From UBA5189 sp040389445 (lineage in GTDB: Bacteria > Chloroflexota > Limnocylindria > Limnocylindrales > CSP1-4), in NCBI GenBank assembly GCA_040389445.1, contig JAZJZX010000004.1:124001-188000 (forward strand): DNA of 64,000 nucleotides. The letters are read 5' to 3'. Of the stretch, positions 53,402 to 60,844 are shown in pieces. A program made the position numbers and the translations under genes. The first letter of the stretch is position 1. Every line of letters starts with the position of its first letter. The notes beneath the pieces are model-generated. The model searched no databases, was not told where the DNA came from, and saw only the letters and a list, made by a program, of their open reading frames with translations.

Positions 53402-54664
53402 TCAGCCCGAGGCCTCGGGCTGACGACGGTGGTCGCGACGTTGGTCGCCGCGGAGCCGCCTGCGGGCCGACAAGACGACCCACCCACCCACCACGAGGTA
53501 GGTCAGGAAGAGCCCCACCTGGGCGAGGATCGTCTCGGCCGTCGGGTGGTAGCCGGTCGCCTGGGCGAGGTAGATCGGCAGGCGCGGCAGGGATCCGGTC
53601 AGGTTCGTGATGTCGATGACGTAGGCCTCCTGGAGGCCGCGTACGGCGTTGCCGATGAAGACGATCGAGATCGCCATGACCAGCACCACCGAGATCCCGA
53701 GGAAGGCGTTGAGCGGTACCCGTCGGCCCAGCCGGAAGACCAGCCAGGTCAGGACACCGACCCCGACGAGCGCCAGTGCGGCACCCAGGGCAAGCCACGG
53801 CTCCAGGCCCCGGGTATAGGACAGCAGCGCCTGGAAGAAGGCGACCGACTCGAAGCCCTGGCGATAGACGGCCGTGAAGCCGAGCGTGAACAGGGCGACG
53901 CTGCTGCCCGCGGCCACCGCGGTGAAGACGCGGGCGCTCATGAATTCGAGCCAGCGGCGCTGGTCCAGCCGGGACAGCAGCCAGTACGAGAAGGCAACGA
54001 GGACGACCACGGCGACGAGGGCCGGAATCGCCTGGACCACGGACGGACGGACCGGCGCGATCCGGAGCAGGGTCTGGAGGATGAACCAGGTGGCGATGGT
54101 CGCGCCGGCGGCGCTGGCGACGCCGGCCAGCACGGCCGTGCGGAGGTGGCTTGCCCGCGCCGCGGCGAGATAACCCAGGATGGACGAGACCAGCAGGATC
54201 GCTTCCAGGCCGCCCCGGAGCACCAGCACGAATGCCGTGCCGGCCACGACGGCCGGGGCGTAGCCCTGGAGCGAGAGGACGCGCTCGACCTCGTCCAGGC
54301 CGGCCTGGAGCCGGGCCACGTCGTCCGTCACGACGCTGACCGGCAGACCCGCCCGGATATCCGCCCGGAGGCGGGCGAAGGCATCCTCCATCTCGAGGGT
54401 CATGTCCGGATCGCGCTGCCGGAGCGGGATCTCCACGAGCTCGAAGCTGTCGAGGTAGGCGGTCCGGGCGGCCGCGACGGCCCCGGCAGTATCACCCGCC
54501 CGGTACGCCTCCAGGGACTGGGTCAGCGTGGCGCGGACTCCGATGACGAGGTCGATGTACTGGGCGAGCGGGTCGTCGCTGGCTGCCGCAACGCCGGACG
54601 CGGAGGCGGATCCGAGGGCCAGGGCAAGGAACGCGCCCGCGAGCGCGGCGCGGAGGCGACGCAC
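53402..54664 (-). CDS. FTR1-family (iron-type) permease with N-terminal external helical domain
   Basis: 420 residues from GTG 54664, one base after the lipoprotein stop. A TTG at 54715 would overlap the lipoprotein by 50 bases. Signal/anchor segment, then an external helical domain (YRAGDTAGAVAAARTAYLDS, LRADIRAGLPV) homologous to the neighbouring lipoprotein, then about seven spans. The two REGLE-type metal motifs are altered: LRGGLEAILLV and VYRQGFESVAFF keep Arg and the last Glu but lack the first Glu. FTR1 proteins take up iron; with these changes the substrate or mechanism may differ (inference). Confidence 0.85.
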   Translation of the reverse strand: MRRLRAALAGAFLALALGSASASGVAAASDDPLAQYIDLVIGVRATLTQSLEAYRAGDTAGAVAAARTAYLDSFELVEIPLRQRDPDMTLEMEDAFARLRADIRAGLPVSVVTDDVARLQAGLDEVERVLSLQGYAPAVVAGTAFVLVLRGGLEAILLVSSILGYLAAARASHLRTAVLAGVASAAGATIATWFILQTLLRIAPVRPSVVQAIPALVAVVVLVAFSYWLLSRLDQRRWLEFMSARVFTAVAAGSSVALFTLGFTAVYRQGFESVAFFQALLSYTRGLEPWLALGAALALVGVGVLTWLVFRLGRRVPLNAFLGISVVLVMAISIVFIGNAVRGLQEAYVIDITNLTGSLPRLPIYLAQATGYHPTAETILAQVGLFLTYLVVGGWVVLSARRRLRGDQRRDHRRQPEASG

Positions 54665-54665
54665 C

Positions 54666-55070
54666 CTAGCGCAGCAGCGCGGCCGCGCGTTCGAGGCCGG
54701 CCTTCGCCTGATCAACGAGAACGGTCACTTCAGCCACGGACTTGCCGGCCTTGATCGCGTTTCGCAGCTCATCGCGAATCAGGTCCTCGAGCGTCTTGGT
54801 GAGCTCGGCGTTCCTTGCCTCGAGCGGTCCTTCGACGTACTCGAAGTGTTCGAGATAGGCGTCGCCGGCCAGTTGCTCCGCCTTGACGGCATCGCCGGCC
54901 TCGAGGGCGGCCAGCGCCTGATCCAGACCGTCGATCGTGAACTGGATCTCCGCCAGGACGTCGGTGGATGGCGCGGTCGATGGAGTCGGGGAGGAGGCCC
55001 CGCCGCACGCGGCCAGGCCGAGGATTGCCGCCGCCGCGAGGGCGATGCGCCACGAGACGAACTTGCTCAT
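54666..55070 (-). CDS. EfeO/EfeM-like lipoprotein
   Basis: 134 residues from ATG 55070 (MSKFVSWRIALAAAAILGLA). Lipobox ILGLAACGGA. The mature helical domain matches the external domain of the FTR1 protein: AYLEHFEYVEGPLEAR against AYLDSFELVEIPLRQR, and LRNAIKAGKSVAEV against LRADIRAGLPVSVV. Glu/His residues in HFEYVEGPLE could bind metal. First gene of the operon and likely the substrate-binding component. Confidence 0.85.
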   Translation of the reverse strand: MSKFVSWRIALAAAAILGLAACGGASSPTPSTAPSTDVLAEIQFTIDGLDQALAALEAGDAVKAEQLAGDAYLEHFEYVEGPLEARNAELTKTLEDLIRDELRNAIKAGKSVAEVTVLVDQAKAGLERAAALLR

Positions 55071-55269
55071 CGGATGGTGGCCTCTCTTGCGGTTGGTGGG
55101 TCCACGGCATGGTAGAGGCGGGCGCGAGGGCTGGTCAAGCGCCCTTGTACATCGAGTGCAAGTGACCTTGCAAGAACCGTCCATTCCACGACCGAAGGGG
55201 ACGGGTGGACTCGCCGGCCGGATCAGCACGCGCCGGCCAGGGCCGGCGCGTGCCGTGGGTTGCGAATGA

Positions 55270-57279
55270 CTACTCGACGAGGCGGAGGTTGCCGTTGGCG
55301 AAGAACTGGGGCGTGTACGCGAACCGGGCGTCCGCGTTGCTGTCGACCTGGATCTTGCCGGCGATGATCTGGAGGTTGGACACGCCGCTCGCCGTGATGA
55401 GCACCAGGGCCTCCTGGTTGGGCGCATAGATGGTGCCCTGGAGGCCGCCCAGCGGGCCGCAGGCCGCCGGCACCGGGTTGGTGTTGGGCGGGACGCCGTC
55501 GGTCAGCCAGTTCCCCGAGCAGGCCGACGCGCCGGATCCTGGATTGATGGTGATGGTGAGGTTGCTGGCCCGATCCTGGAACAGGGTCAGGCCGCCGTAC
55601 GCTCCGGAGGTGGGACCGGACAGCTTGACGTTGCCGGTCGTGCTGAGGGTGATCGGCGCGATCGCGGAGCCGGCCGGCGTCGTGATCGTCTGGGTGAGCG
55701 TGTCGCCGATCGGGTTGTAGAACGAGTCACCCCAGTAGACCGCCGAGATGGCCCGCGAGCCGGGATTGCTGTATGCCTGGGAGCAGGTCGCCGCGACCTT
55801 TCCGGTGCCCGCGGACGCGACGGCCAGGTCGATGCAGCCCGTGATGGCCGTGTCGCCGTCGTAGAAGGTCATGAGCCCGGTGGGTGTGGGGCTGCTGGAC
55901 TTGTTGCGCTCGATCGTGAACGTGTAGGTCACGGATTCGGTGACGTCCGACGGGTTGTTGTTGGAGGTGAGGTTGGGGTTCTTGGGGGTCTTCTTGTTCT
56001 TGTCCGCCGCCGGCACCTTGTCCGTGCCCGGCGTCGTGTTGACCGGCACGGCTTCGACGCCGCTGGAGTTGTAGATCATGACGCCCTGCGAGCCGTCCAC
56101 CCAGGCGCCGTTGATGACCTGGAACCCGCCGCCGGCGATGTAGTAGATGCCGGGCAGCATGGTCAGCCGGGCGTTCGAGCCGGTGACCTTGATGCCGCCG
56201 TAGTAGATGCCGGGGCAGATGGTGGCAACCCCGGTGATGGACATCGTCACGGGGACGCCGGCGCGGCCGGTGGGGATGAGGGCCGTCCCGGGGCAGCCGT
56301 CCACGTTCGCGGCCGGCACGGACAGGGACGCCAGCACGGGCGCGGTGATGACGCTGTCGGGGTCGGACGGGTTGTTCAACGGGTCGGCGATCGGCGGCAT
56401 GCCGATGCAGACATTGGCCACCGGCGTGCTGTACCCGAGGGGCTGGGTGTAGAGCGGGCAGGGCGTTCCGTCGGCCAGCGTGGCACGGGAATCCGCGGAG
56501 GCGATGTTGAAGTCGTGGGTCTCCCAGCCGCCGACCACGGAGATCGTCTTGGCCGTGATGGACCCACCGGCACCGAAGATGTCGAACCCGTCGCCGCAGA
56601 CGAAGAAGTCCCCCTTGTCCTTCCCGGCTTCCTGGCCGGGCACGCACGTGACGCCGTTGAAGGACACCTTGCTGTCGCCGGTCAGGCCGTCCTTCGAGTT
56701 GACGTAGATGTCGCCGTCGACGCGGAGCGTGGCGCCGTTCTTCAGGACGAGGGTGTGGTTGCCGTACGAGTCGTTGAGAGAGCAGAACGAGCAGTTCGCC
56801 ACGCTGGGTGACGCGACCGCGCTGACGGCTCGGGCCGACACCATGAAGCAGGGCAGGCCGATGGCCCGCGCAAACGTCGTGGTCACGCGGCGCGAGGTCA
56901 CGACCTCGATGTAGTTGTTCTTGCCCGCGAAGGCCCCGGTCAGCGGCGGGCGGTTGACGACCACGCCGGCGTCGGCCTGGGTCGCGCCACCGCAGTCGAT
57001 GAGGTCGGCGGGAAAGCCGTTGGTTCCGGCGATGCTCCGGGCCGCGTTGGCGATGGTCGTGGACGTGGCGCCCACCTGGAGGGCTGCATTCGCGGCCGCG
57101 AGGGCGGCGGTGTCGGCCGCAGCCTGTGCCTGCCGTCGGCTGGACCAGGCCATGCCGCCATCGATCAGCAGTCCGGCCATCGCGATGATCGCAATCAGGG
57201 CGAAGGCGAAGAGGATGATGATCTGGCCCCGCTCGGAGCTTCGAGCCGACACGAGCGGCAGGCCGGCTGGACGTTCCAT
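55270..57279 (-). CDS. TadG-like pilus/Flp-associated secreted protein with large extension
   Basis: 669 residues from ATG 57279. The Tad-type N-terminus is clear: ERGQIIILFAFALIAIIAMA, then LLIDGGMAWSSRRQAQAAAD. The rest is extracellular: GDIYVNSKDGLTGDSKV, repeated PGIYYGGIKV / PGIYYIAGGGF, a bacterial Ig-like segment (TPTGLMTFYDGDTAITGC) and a closing domain with APNQEALVLITASG. It is longer than standard TadG proteins and includes a Lys-rich hinge (DKNKKTPKNPN). Final gene of TadE-TadE-TadG, 41 bases after the second TadE. Confidence 0.8.
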   Translation of the reverse strand: MERPAGLPLVSARSSERGQIIILFAFALIAIIAMAGLLIDGGMAWSSRRQAQAAADTAALAAANAALQVGATSTTIANAARSIAGTNGFPADLIDCGGATQADAGVVVNRPPLTGAFAGKNNYIEVVTSRRVTTTFARAIGLPCFMVSARAVSAVASPSVANCSFCSLNDSYGNHTLVLKNGATLRVDGDIYVNSKDGLTGDSKVSFNGVTCVPGQEAGKDKGDFFVCGDGFDIFGAGGSITAKTISVVGGWETHDFNIASADSRATLADGTPCPLYTQPLGYSTPVANVCIGMPPIADPLNNPSDPDSVITAPVLASLSVPAANVDGCPGTALIPTGRAGVPVTMSITGVATICPGIYYGGIKVTGSNARLTMLPGIYYIAGGGFQVINGAWVDGSQGVMIYNSSGVEAVPVNTTPGTDKVPAADKNKKTPKNPNLTSNNNPSDVTESVTYTFTIERNKSSSPTPTGLMTFYDGDTAITGCIDLAVASAGTGKVAATCSQAYSNPGSRAISAVYWGDSFYNPIGDTLTQTITTPAGSAIAPITLSTTGNVKLSGPTSGAYGGLTLFQDRASNLTITINPGSGASACSGNWLTDGVPPNTNPVPAACGPLGGLQGTIYAPNQEALVLITASGVSNLQIIAGKIQVDSNADARFAYTPQFFANGNLRLVE

Positions 57280-57320
57280 GGCAGGTGACTCCTTCGGGTT
57301 CCGGTGGCGCGACGCGCTGT

Positions 57321-57797
57321 TCACTGGACGAATCCAATCGACTGGGTGCTGATGGTGAAGCTCCCGCCCACGATCTGGGCGATGATCGGGGTCAGCAACG
57401 GGACGGTCACGGTGATGTTCACCACGACGCGATTTCCCTTCTTCGTGCCGTCCGGGTAGAAGCATGTCGTGGGCGATGTCGGGTCGTCGACGCCACCCGG
57501 CTTGGCCGAGCAGGCCCCGGCCTCGCCGGTGATGCTGGCAGCCGTCATCGGCACCGCCGGCGTTCCCACCAGGGCCGCCGATCGGATGGCCGCGTAGATG
57601 GTGGTGTCGTAGGCGGCGCTGACCACGCCCCGCCGACTGCCCTCGCGGGCATCCTGGGTGATCGCGTTCTGGGCAAAGATCACGCGCCCGAAGTCGATGA
57701 GGATGAACAGGAGCAGCAGGAAGATCGGAATCACCATGGCGAATTCCACCAGGGTCTGTCCGCCTTCTCGCCGGCGTCCGGAATGGCGCCCCTTCAT
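57321..57797 (-). CDS. TadE-family pseudopilin-like protein (second)
   Basis: 158 residues from ATG 57797, overlapping the upstream tadE stop (ATGA). GGQTLVEFAMVIPIFLLLLF, ILIDFGRVIFAQNAITQDAR is the standard TadE start (GQxxVEFA...). External domain with two Cys (GACSAKPGG, TTCFYPDG). Confidence 0.9.
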   Translation of the reverse strand: MKGRHSGRRREGGQTLVEFAMVIPIFLLLLFILIDFGRVIFAQNAITQDAREGSRRGVVSAAYDTTIYAAIRSAALVGTPAVPMTAASITGEAGACSAKPGGVDDPTSPTTCFYPDGTKKGNRVVVNITVTVPLLTPIIAQIVGGSFTISTQSIGFVQ

Positions 57798-58306
57798 CTG
57801 AGGATCGTCGCCGACGTCGCGGCGGTCATCGTCAGGGTGTTGCCCACGATCGCACCGAGCACCGGCGTGATGACGTCCATCCGGTAGGTGGCACGGATGC
57901 GGACGGTGGTGCTGGAGACGGTGCAGCTGCCGCTGCAGTCCGGCACGTCGAGGACGATCCGCGTGGCATCGAGGCCGCTCGCGTCGACCGCGATCCGGTA
58001 GGCGATGTTGTCCGGGTCGTCGGCCTGGTTGGCCGAGGTGGTGCCCACCGGACAGGGGACGGAAACCGCGGGTGACGGCAGTTTGCCAGCCGGAGCCGTG
58101 CACCACTTCGTGTAGTTGGTCCCTCCGGCCGCGTACAGGGCCGCCTCTCGCACGCCGTTCGTCAGGGACATGTACCCCAGGAAGAGGCGTGTCATGTCCA
58201 CGACGCCGGCCGTGATGAGGAGGAAGACCGGCAGGATGAGCGCGAACTCGGTCAGGGTCTGGCCTCGGCTCCGGCCTCGACGATTGCGGACGCGGTTCAT
58301 GCGCAT
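57794..58306 (-). CDS. TadE-family pseudopilin-like protein (first)
   Basis: 170 residues; ATG 58306 or, six bases later, ATG 58300. RGQTLTEFALILPVFLLITA, VVDMTRLFLGYMSLTNGVRE is TadE-like. External domain with two Cys pairs (KWCTAPAG, VPCPVG, DVPDCSGSCTVS). Starts the TadE-TadE-TadG operon. The pilus motor (TadA, TadB, TadC) and the prepilin are not in the window. Confidence 0.9.
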   Translation of the reverse strand: MRMNRVRNRRGRSRGQTLTEFALILPVFLLITAGVVDMTRLFLGYMSLTNGVREAALYAAGGTNYTKWCTAPAGKLPSPAVSVPCPVGTTSANQADDPDNIAYRIAVDASGLDATRIVLDVPDCSGSCTVSSTTVRIRATYRMDVITPVLGAIVGNTLTMTAATSATILR

Positions 58307-58477
58307 GGCGGCCAGTTCATCATCCCCACCTTGCAGGACGCCTTGCCACCCGAAATTTCGTTGCCGCGATGCACCAGGGTGGCATGGTTCGCGCGGATCG
58401 GGCGCGGCGCGTGGTCCGAAGGTGCCGCTCGGCGCGGCGCGCGGTCCGCCGCAGCGCGCGATCCTGCCTGGAGTCGA

Positions 58478-60040
58478 TCACGTTCCACCGGGCGGATCCG
58501 GCACTTCCGCCGGCAGAATGACCGTGAAGGCGGCGCCCTGCCCCGGCTCGCCCTGTTCCACCACCAGGTCCCCGCCCATCGCCCGGCACAGTTCCCGCGA
58601 TACGTAGAGGCCCAGTCCGGTGCCGCCGGCGTCGCTCCGTCCGAGCCGTTGATATCGACCGAAGAGTCGGTCGCGATCCCCTTCGGCAATGCCCGGCCCG
58701 CCGTCGAGCACGGTCAGCCGCAGGCGGGATTCGGCCTCCCGGGCCGTGACGCTGACCGTGACCGCGGTGCTTCCGCCGTGCAGCACGGCGTTGTCGAGCA
58801 GGGCCCACAGGACCTGGTCGAGCTGGTCGGGATCGGCGACCGCCAGCCACCCGACGGCATCGTCGTGCAGGGTGAACGGCACGTCGTGGGCACCCAGCGC
58901 CTCCCACGCCCGGCGAACCCGGGGGCCGACGCCGAGGACCTGCGGGCGAGCCCGCAGGGCCCCCGAATCGAGACGGGGCACGGTCAGCAGCTGGCGGACC
59001 ATCCTGGACAGTCGACCGGTCTGCTCCACGATCAGCTCCAGGCGAGGGTCCGGCTGCACCTCGCCGAGCTGCTCGGCCGACGCCCGGATGCTCGTCAAGG
59101 GCGTCTGGAGGTTGTGGCTGATCCCGCGCAGGAAATCGTCCTTGGCCTCGTCGAGATCTCGCAACCGGGCGTTCTGCAATTCCACCCGCGCGATGAGTTC
59201 CGCCGTGCGCAGGGCGATGGCGACCTCGGCGGCGAACAGATCCAGCAGCGCCTGGTCGGCCGCCTCCCAGCGCCGCGTCGGGGGAAGTTCGCCCGCAATG
59301 ACCCCGAGTTCCTCGAACCCGAGCCGCATGACGGCACGGACCGGACGAGGTTCGCCGGGTACATCCTCGACGATCGGCAGGTCGTCCGGGTTGCCGAGGA
59401 TCAGCTCCGCCGACGACATGTCGAAGGCGGTTTTCACGGCCTGGCCCGCGATCTCCACCAGCCGGCCGGTGCCCGCCCGCGGGTCGATGGTCGCGATGGC
59501 CCCCTGGACGCGGGAGAGTTCCAGATCGCGGCGATCGAGGTCCGCCGCCAGCCCGTTGTATCGATCCGCGAGCATGGCCAGCTCATCGTCCCCGGCGACG
59601 ACGATGCGGGTCCGCCGATCCCCGTCCGACGCCTGTTCGACGGCCGTCGCGATCGTCCGGAGCGGGCGCATCAGGCTTGCCGCGATGAGCAGGGCCACGA
59701 AGATCGCGCCCACGACGGCCGCCGCAAAGGCGAACAGCAGGAGGCGACCGATCGGCGAATCCGGACTGTCGGACCCGGCGGCACCGGTCCACAGCAGGAC
59801 TCCCCCGAAGGCGCCGATCGGGATCAGCGCCGCCGACACCACGGCCAGCGCGACCCGGCCCCGGAACGAGATGCCGCCCGCGGCGCCCGGGGGTCCCGTG
59901 CCCCCCGTGCCGCCCGCCGGTCCCGTGCCGCCCGCCGGTCCCGTGCCGCCCGGGGGTCCCGTGCCGCCCGCGGGTCCCGTGCCGCCCGCGGGTCCCGTGC
60001 CGCCCGGCGTTCCCGTGGCGTCCGGCGTTCCGTCGTTCAC
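58478..60040 (-). CDS. Sensor histidine kinase with GAF-like domain
   Basis: 520 residues from GTG 60040, which overlaps the regulator stop (GTGA). The first 45 residues are a collagen-like Gly repeat (GGTGPAGGTGPAGGTGPPGG) on the cytosolic side, encoded by an 18-base tandem repeat at about 59890-60010. Two membrane spans follow, then HAMP (LRTIATAVEQASDGDRRTR), a GAF-like domain (about 180-280), FLRGISHNLQTPLTSI (phospho-His), LDNAVLHGGS (N), DGGPGIAEGD (G1) and GGTGLGLYVSREL (G2). Confidence 0.9.
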   Translation of the reverse strand: MNDGTPDATGTPGGTGPAGGTGPAGGTGPPGGTGPAGGTGPAGGTGGTGPPGAAGGISFRGRVALAVVSAALIPIGAFGGVLLWTGAAGSDSPDSPIGRLLLFAFAAAVVGAIFVALLIAASLMRPLRTIATAVEQASDGDRRTRIVVAGDDELAMLADRYNGLAADLDRRDLELSRVQGAIATIDPRAGTGRLVEIAGQAVKTAFDMSSAELILGNPDDLPIVEDVPGEPRPVRAVMRLGFEELGVIAGELPPTRRWEAADQALLDLFAAEVAIALRTAELIARVELQNARLRDLDEAKDDFLRGISHNLQTPLTSIRASAEQLGEVQPDPRLELIVEQTGRLSRMVRQLLTVPRLDSGALRARPQVLGVGPRVRRAWEALGAHDVPFTLHDDAVGWLAVADPDQLDQVLWALLDNAVLHGGSTAVTVSVTAREAESRLRLTVLDGGPGIAEGDRDRLFGRYQRLGRSDAGGTGLGLYVSRELCRAMGGDLVVEQGEPGQGAAFTVILPAEVPDPPGGT

Positions 60041-60801
60041 GTGTCCGTCGCTCGTGGGTCCGTGGCCTGCCCGCCGGTCGCGAGCCCATCCGTTGCCACG
60101 AGCCGGTAGCCCAGTCCGCGAACGGTAACGAGATGCATGGGCCGGTTCGCATCGGGTTCGAGCTTCTGGCGAAGGCGTCGGACCGTGACCCACACGTAGG
60201 ACGGATCCGCGTCCTCGGTGTCCGCCCACACCCGGTCCAGCAACGTCTCCGTGGTGACCGTCCGGCCGAGATTCGCCGCGAGCGAATACAGCAGGCGCGA
60301 TTCCGTGGGTGTCAACGGCACCTCGACCCCGCCGACGACGGCCGTCCGTCGATGGAGCTCCAGGGTGAGGTCGGGCCCCAGCACCAGGCCCCGCCGCGGC
60401 ACCTTGTCACCGACACGTCGAAGGACTCGGGTGATCCGGGCCCGGAGCTCCGGATAGTGGTAGGGCTTGGCGATGTAGTCCTCGGCAACCTCGTCCAGCA
60501 GCTCGGCCTTCGAATCCGCCGCGTCGATGGCGGACAGGACGATGATGGGCAGATCGGCGATCGCCTTGACCTCGCGCGCGAGGCTCAGGCCGTCCATGCG
60601 GGGCATCATCATGTCCACGATCAGGAGGTCCGGCCAGCCGCCTTCCAGGCGTCGCAGCGCCTCGACGCCGTCGGGGGCCGTCTCCACGTCGAAGCCGTCG
60701 CCGGCCAGCTGGTCCGCCAGCAGGCCCCGAACGTTGGGATCGTCGTCGACGATCAGGATTCGGTGCCGGAACACCAGGCTCTCGGACCGCTGGCGCGTCA
60801 T
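60037..60801 (-). CDS. OmpR/KdpE-type response regulator, partner of the kinase at 58478
   Basis: 254 residues from ATG 60801. Receiver: ILIVDDDPNVRGLL, LLIVDMMMPRMDG, LSAIDAAD and YIAKPYHYPEL, all key residues present. Winged helix: LTPTESRLLYSLAANLGRTV, YVWVTVRRLRQKLE, TVRGLGYRLVATDG. The tail TGGQATDPRATDT is a short repeat. Overlaps the kinase start by four bases. Confidence 0.95.
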   Translation of the reverse strand: MTRQRSESLVFRHRILIVDDDPNVRGLLADQLAGDGFDVETAPDGVEALRRLEGGWPDLLIVDMMMPRMDGLSLAREVKAIADLPIIVLSAIDAADSKAELLDEVAEDYIAKPYHYPELRARITRVLRRVGDKVPRRGLVLGPDLTLELHRRTAVVGGVEVPLTPTESRLLYSLAANLGRTVTTETLLDRVWADTEDADPSYVWVTVRRLRQKLEPDANRPMHLVTVRGLGYRLVATDGLATGGQATDPRATDT

Positions 60802-60844
60802 CGTCCGAGTATAGGTTCCGGACCTCGCGGGAAGGCGCCTCGAT

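Noticed and set aside
50731..55070. A complete EfeUOB iron system
   Set aside because: There is no DyP-type peroxidase (EfeB); the HyuA-like protein occupies the place.
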